This document shows, piece after piece, positions 6,701 through 10,528 of a DNA stretch of 10,528 nt. How positions within the stretch are numbered: the first letter of the stretch is position 1; every line of letters starts with the position of its first letter. The position numbers were made by a program, and so were the translations under genes. The stretch is from Clostridiales bacterium (lineage in GTDB: Bacteria; Bacillota; Clostridia; Caldicoprobacterales; DTU083). Under the pieces are notes generated by a model. That model was not told the origin of the DNA and did not search any database. It was given only the letters and a program-made list of their open reading frames with translations. The stretch covers positions 1-10,528 of the forward strand of contig JAAZEK010000483.1 of the NCBI GenBank assembly GCA_012512335.1. Direction: 5' to 3'.

Positions 6701-9700
6701 AACTGCAAGGAGAACTTGGAAATACTTTGATGATTTGGTGAAGGAAAGTGAAAATTGGCTACCACCAGATAATTACCAAGAGGACCCGCCAGTTGGTGTA
6801 GCTCATAGAACCTCTCCTACTAATATTGGCCTACATCTTATGTCAGTTTTGTCAGCTAGGGATCTAGGGTATATTAGTACCCTGGGCACTGTTGAAAGAA
6901 TGGAAAACACTATAAACACACTAAACAAAATGGAGAAATGGAAAGGACATTTCTACAACTGGTACGATACGATTAGCTTGGAGCCCTTAAGACCCCTCTA
7001 TATATCCACTGTTGATAATGGAAACCTTGTAGGATACTTAATTGCCTTGTTGGAAGGTTTAGATGAGTTGTTGAAACGCCCCTTAATTGGGAAAGAAAAT
7101 ATACTTGGTTTGCAGGATATATTAGCTGTAGATGAAAACTCAAATCATTCGGATAATCATAGTCTCTTGAATATGATGATTCACAGCGAGGAAGTTAGCG
7201 GAACAGAATGGCAGATGCTGTTAGATGATTTAAAAGCATACAATGATGAGCTGGATAATCTTATTAATGAATATGAAAAAGAAGCAAGTATGTTTATTCC
7301 ATGGGTAAAGCTCCTGCAGAAGGTTCCAGCACCTTTGTTAAATGAAAAGGGTGCCTATAAGGAAGTGTCAATTAAGCTTTCCGAATTGCTTAAAAAATTA
7401 AATGGTCCCCTTTCCATTCAATACTTGTATGATAATTACCTGGAAATTTTAAAGGCTTTGTCAGAGACACTGTCTTCACTTAGTAAAGATGCCAGGCGAT
7501 CTACAGGATATGCTGAGGCAAAGAGCTGGCTAAAACAATTAGAAATATCCCTTGGTGAATCCTATTCTGCCATCAAAAAGTTCTATGCACGAAAACAAAA
7601 GCTTCGCAGAGAAATGGAACTATTAATCCATGATATGGATTTCAGACTGCTATATGATGAAAAAAAGGACCTATTTGCCATTGGATATAATGCAGAGGAT
7701 GATGAGTTAAGTAAGGTTTATTATGATTTGTTGGCTTCTGAGGCAAGGCAGGCGAGCTTCATCGCTATAGCCAAAGGTGATGTCCCCCAAAAACATTGGT
7801 TTAAAATGGGTAGAGGATTAAGCTTGGTAGGAGATCGTAGGGCACTAATTTCGTGGAGTGGCACTATGTTTGAATATTTCATGCCACTTCTTATTATGAA
7901 AAACTATGACAATACGTTGCTAAATGAAACCTATACTGCTGTTGTACGAGGACAAAAGCAGTATGGGGAGCAGTATCGTTTGCCTTGGGGTGTATCTGAG
8001 TCTGGTTTTTATGCCTTTGACTTACACCTAAACTATCAATATAAAGCTTTCGGTATTCCTCATTTAGGTTTAAGACGAGGTCTGGTTAATGATCGGGTTG
8101 TTTCTCCCTATGCCTCCTTACTGGCTTTGACAGTAGAACCAGCTTTTGTATATAAGAATTTAGAAGCATTAAAATCAGAAGGTTTAGCAGGTACTTATGG
8201 CTTTTATGAAGCCATTGATTATACATCCGAACGTATGCCTAAAAAGCAGAAAAGTATGATTGTTAAAAGCTTTATGGCTCATCATCAAGGAATGATATTG
8301 GTTGCCATAAATAATTACTTAAATGATAATATTATGCATACCCGTTTCCATTCTGTACCTATGGTAAAGGCTACCGAGCTGCTATTACAGGAGAGAATGC
8401 CCAGACGGGAAATATATATTAAGGAATTTGAGGAAATCGACAATCAGGACACGGATGAGGGGAGACTACATCAGGAAGCCAAGGCAAGGAGAAGCTTTAC
8501 TTCATCTACTTCATCGCCTATTCCTGAGCTTTGCTTGTTATCCAATGGCAATTATACAGTTATGCTAACCGACAGTGGCGGAGGGTTCAGCAAATGCATG
8601 GGACAGTCTGTAACCAGATGGCGGGAGGATCCAACTGGAGGAAATTGGGGTATGTTGTTTTACATTAGCAACCTAAACTCCAATAATTATTGGTCAGCAT
8701 CCAATCTTCCCGTAGGTAGAGAACCGGAGGATTATAAAGTAATATTTGAACCCGACCATGCATTATTTAGTCGCAGAGACGGCAATATAGAAACAAAAAC
8801 TGAAGTAGTAGTATCACCTGAGTTCAACGGTGAGGTGAGGAGCATTTCTCTGACCAACCACAGTAATAGCGGAAGAATGATGGAGATTACTAGCTACTTT
8901 GAAGTTGTGCTATGTCCATATGTTGCTGATTTAGCTCATCCAGCCTTTACCAATCTTTTTATTCGTACAGAGCATGTACCAGAATGGAATACCATTTTGG
9001 CAAACCGCAGACCTAGAAAAAGTGATGAAAAACAAATGTGGTTGTTTCATACGCTAACAATGGATGGAGAGGCTGTTGGAAGCCTTCAATTCGAAACCGA
9101 TCGCTCGAAATTTATTGGCAGAGGACGAAGTCTAAAGAATCCGCAAGTTATGGATCCTGAATTTCCTCTGACCAATACTACTGGTGCAGTTCTAGACCCC
9201 ATAGTGAGTATGCGGGTGCGAGTTTTCATCCCTTCGGGAGAAACGGTACGGGTATCATATATGACAGGTGTAGCAGATTCCAGAGAAGCTGTTATTTCTC
9301 TAGCGAGAGATTGTCAGGGAAGCAATATGCCTAATCGAGCACTAGAGCTTGCCTGGACACACTCTCAGGTAGAATTACGTTATCTAAACATTACAGCAGG
9401 ACAAGCAAATCTATTTCAGGCGATGGCATCCCAAATTATATATAATAGACCCTTAGAAGAATGGAAGCAGGAACTACTTCGAAATAATTATAAGGGGCAG
9501 TCTACTTTGTGGTCTTATGGAATTTCCGGAGACTTGCCTATAATTGTTCTGCAGCTTGAGAAGATGGATCATATGGAAATAGTTAAACAGATGCTGACTG
9601 CTCATGAGTACTTTCGATTACAAGGCTTACAGTTGGATTTAGTTCTGTTAAACACATATGGCAACAGCTATGAACAGCCAGTACAGGAGCGTTTACATGA

Positions 9701-10528
9701 GCTTACTTCTATAAGTCACGCAAGAGATTTAGTAGATATGCCAGGAGGCGTCTTCATTCGTCAAAGCTCTAGTATTCCTCCTAAAGACTTAAATTTGCTG
9801 TACTCAGTAGCTAGAATTGTCCTGGATGCAGAGCGAGGATCTATAGCCAATCAAATGGAAATGATAACTGATACGCGGAAGCCACATTTATTGGAAACAA
9901 AGGAAATTGCTTACACTGTAGCTACTGAACATGAAATTCATGCTCCAAGGGATTTACTATATCAAAATAGCTTAGGTGGATTTAGTCCAGATGGAGAAGA
10001 ATACATTATCTTTTTGAAAAAAAATGAGCTCACACCCCTACCCTGGAGTAATATAATAGCTAATGATAAATTCGGTTTTCTAGTTACTGAATCCGGATCT
10101 GGTTATACTTGGTGTAAAAACGCACAAGCAAATAAGTTGACTCCATGGTCAAATAACCCTGTACAGGATACACCAGGCGAAGTTCTGTTTATTCGTGATG
10201 ATTTAACAGGGCAATATTGGACAGCTACTCCTTTGCCAAAACGAAACAATACTTCTTATTTGATTCGGCATGGTCATGGATATTCAATTTTCCAAAATCT
10301 CCAATATGGCATTGAAGCTCAGCAAACCATGTTTGTCCCTATAGATGATGCTATAAAGCTGATTAAATTATCGGTTAAAAATCATAGCCAATCACCGAGA
10401 AAACTATCCCTTTTCTTTTATGTAGAATGGGTGCTTGGCGTTAATCGAGAAAACAGTGCACAGTTTATAGTGACCGAGTATGATGAGGCAAATAACGGCA
10501 TGTTGGCTTACAATAGATACAACGATGA
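3738..10528 (+). CDS. Cyclic beta-1,2-glucan synthase (NdvB/ChvB family), 3'-truncated by the window
   Basis: One uninterrupted frame of 2263 codons runs off the window end. The family enzyme, a membrane protein, builds a beta-1,2-glucan from UDP-glucose, closes it into a ring and trims its length. Order of parts: N-terminal region 1-385 with AAEWLLDNYYVIEEQ and ELWLFPILLRICLLERI; membrane segments ~389-409 and ~419-445; a GT-A glycosyltransferase core (GT84) ~470-770 with WMGWERKRG (561-569), LDADTQLP (DAD at 606-608), SHDLLEG (718-724) and LHRWVRGDWQ (752-761); more hydrophobic segments ~798-838, 865-890 and 928-967; a cyclisation domain (PF10091, GH189-like) ~977-1560 with GTMFEYF (1375-1381), PWGVSESGF (1416-1424) and AHHQGM (1514-1519); then two phosphorylase N-domain-like repeats beginning LTDSGGGFSK (1610) and VTESGSGYTW (2116). 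The GH94 catalytic barrel is off-window. The start has AAAGGAG at 3719-3725, a rather long 12 nt upstream. All the catalytic motifs I looked for are present. Confidence 0.93.
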   Translation, partial: MANMEQLKQSILEMTVEHKSAVYSRSSKQRLKVPSLEKDNQVLIQAYKSTNEEVKSKGNIIPAAEWLLDNYYVIEEQFKEIQYTVKKDFYKKLPVLVEGKHSAYPRIYGIAAGMVEHFDGLIDEESLIGFLKLYQEQIHLTSKELWLFPILLRICLLERIKDIAFYISDTIQLRKQADQWAVKLLQSLAATRVEPESKDEFRKVIQEHDTQVGIMKPAYAERLLHRLREEGGDAAPIIRWVDGKLAVFHSSADDIVHEEHQKQACYQNSMGNAITSLRLINGLKWEEIFEELSLLNQILNQDPASIYPLMDFNSRDYYRKKVETLGEKYGIDEIKVAVRAIECSRGEKENDLEKYKHVGYYIVDDGIGQLVDKLGHKKRKISSRSLSSILYFGSVGILTLGFWFAFLAGTRATSESLGLGGLLLSALVSFLPIWSIAIGIVHWAVTRIYKPHHIPKLELKEGIPEEYRTMVAIPTLLTDEKRVIELVEQMEVFYLANQEENIHFALVGDYKDGPEEHTDKDSIIVETGTRLINELNQRYGREDIFFFFHRYRQWNAKQSSWMGWERKRGALTEFNALLSGDKNTSYSTQIGDLSVLGKIKYVITLDADTQLPRDNAKRLIGAMAHPLNTPVLNQEGTRVIEGYGLMQPRIGVSVDSASRSFFSLTFSGQTGVDPYTTAVSDVYQDLFQEGIFTGKGIYHTEVFEKVLKDAIPENSVLSHDLLEGSYVRTGLASDIELIDGYPAHYIGYSLRLHRWVRGDWQLLPWLFSRVRNRNGHSVVNPINKVSKWKMLDNMRRSLLSPALYLAIVLSFLVLPGSIGLWLCLSILTLLLPLVTDLMGKLVSVSRTSKDTGIRFSSLSEGTRNLLIQIVLSFVFLAHQAYLMTDAIIRSIWRVTVSHKNMLEWVTAVDSDRKFKGEHADYWHKMKESVLISVLFCVITFLIRPEVAYLSLIAAIAWSLSPYIAWQIGKPKDKRIPMLSQEQILKIRRTARRTWKYFDDLVKESENWLPPDNYQEDPPVGVAHRTSPTNIGLHLMSVLSARDLGYISTLGTVERMENTINTLNKMEKWKGHFYNWYDTISLEPLRPLYISTVDNGNLVGYLIALLEGLDELLKRPLIGKENILGLQDILAVDENSNHSDNHSLLNMMIHSEEVSGTEWQMLLDDLKAYNDELDNLINEYEKEASMFIPWVKLLQKVPAPLLNEKGAYKEVSIKLSELLKKLNGPLSIQYLYDNYLEILKALSETLSSLSKDARRSTGYAEAKSWLKQLEISLGESYSAIKKFYARKQKLRREMELLIHDMDFRLLYDEKKDLFAIGYNAEDDELSKVYYDLLASEARQASFIAIAKGDVPQKHWFKMGRGLSLVGDRRALISWSGTMFEYFMPLLIMKNYDNTLLNETYTAVVRGQKQYGEQYRLPWGVSESGFYAFDLHLNYQYKAFGIPHLGLRRGLVNDRVVSPYASLLALTVEPAFVYKNLEALKSEGLAGTYGFYEAIDYTSERMPKKQKSMIVKSFMAHHQGMILVAINNYLNDNIMHTRFHSVPMVKATELLLQERMPRREIYIKEFEEIDNQDTDEGRLHQEAKARRSFTSSTSSPIPELCLLSNGNYTVMLTDSGGGFSKCMGQSVTRWREDPTGGNWGMLFYISNLNSNNYWSASNLPVGREPEDYKVIFEPDHALFSRRDGNIETKTEVVVSPEFNGEVRSISLTNHSNSGRMMEITSYFEVVLCPYVADLAHPAFTNLFIRTEHVPEWNTILANRRPRKSDEKQMWLFHTLTMDGEAVGSLQFETDRSKFIGRGRSLKNPQVMDPEFPLTNTTGAVLDPIVSMRVRVFIPSGETVRVSYMTGVADSREAVISLARDCQGSNMPNRALELAWTHSQVELRYLNITAGQANLFQAMASQIIYNRPLEEWKQELLRNNYKGQSTLWSYGISGDLPIIVLQLEKMDHMEIVKQMLTAHEYFRLQGLQLDLVLLNTYGNSYEQPVQERLHELTSISHARDLVDMPGGVFIRQSSSIPPKDLNLLYSVARIVLDAERGSIANQMEMITDTRKPHLLETKEIAYTVATEHEIHAPRDLLYQNSLGGFSPDGEEYIIFLKKNELTPLPWSNIIANDKFGFLVTESGSGYTWCKNAQANKLTPWSNNPVQDTPGEVLFIRDDLTGQYWTATPLPKRNNTSYLIRHGHGYSIFQNLQYGIEAQQTMFVPIDDAIKLIKLSVKNHSQSPRKLSLFFYVEWVLGVNRENSAQFIVTEYDEANNGMLAYNRYND

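Overview
The window is a chromosomal segment from what looks like a low-GC Gram-positive anaerobe (Bacillota, probably Clostridia). The reasons are the AT-rich spacers, strong AGGAG-type ribosome binding sites, the compact tsaB-rimI-(TIGR01906 membrane protein)-tsaD gene order, and a tandem TTAG heptamer repeat of a kind often seen in clostridial spacers. The genus cannot be fixed from the sequence alone. All genes lie on the + strand; I found no convincing minus-strand gene and no rRNA, tRNA, CRISPR array or transposon.

Bases 1-2768 are a tightly packed operon. A 5'-truncated tsaB overlaps rimI by 35 nt, rimI overlaps a small DUF1461/TIGR01906 membrane protein by 23 nt, and tsaD follows 21 nt later. 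TsaB and TsaD are two parts of the machinery that makes the N6-threonylcarbamoyladenosine (t6A) modification of ANN-decoding tRNAs. RimI is a GNAT acetyltransferase for ribosomal protein N-termini. The membrane protein has no known role.

Bases 2769-3139 are a 371-nt spacer, the most information-rich non-coding part of the window. It starts with heptamer repeats that run out of the tsaD stop codon. It then holds three head-to-tail DnaA boxes within 30 bp (2935-2964) followed by a very AT-rich stretch, and finally an inverted repeat in front of the next gene. A DnaA-box cluster directly downstream of tsaD recalls the gcp(tsaD)-ydiF cluster that I remember from Bacillus subtilis, and it is my leading finding.

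Bases 3140-3580 encode a small stand-alone protein with two CBS domains, followed by a strong bidirectional intrinsic terminator (3644-3684). From 3738 to the window end a single open frame of at least 2263 codons encodes a giant cyclic beta-1,2-glucan synthase (NdvB/ChvB family). It has an N-terminal cytosolic region, two membrane segments, a GT84 glycosyltransferase core, more membrane segments, a cyclisation domain (PF10091, GH189-like) and the start of the GH94 phosphorylase-like part. The C-terminal catalytic domain lies beyond the window. This enzyme is classically known from rhizobia and Brucella, where its product fills the periplasm, so its job in a Gram-positive cell is an open question.
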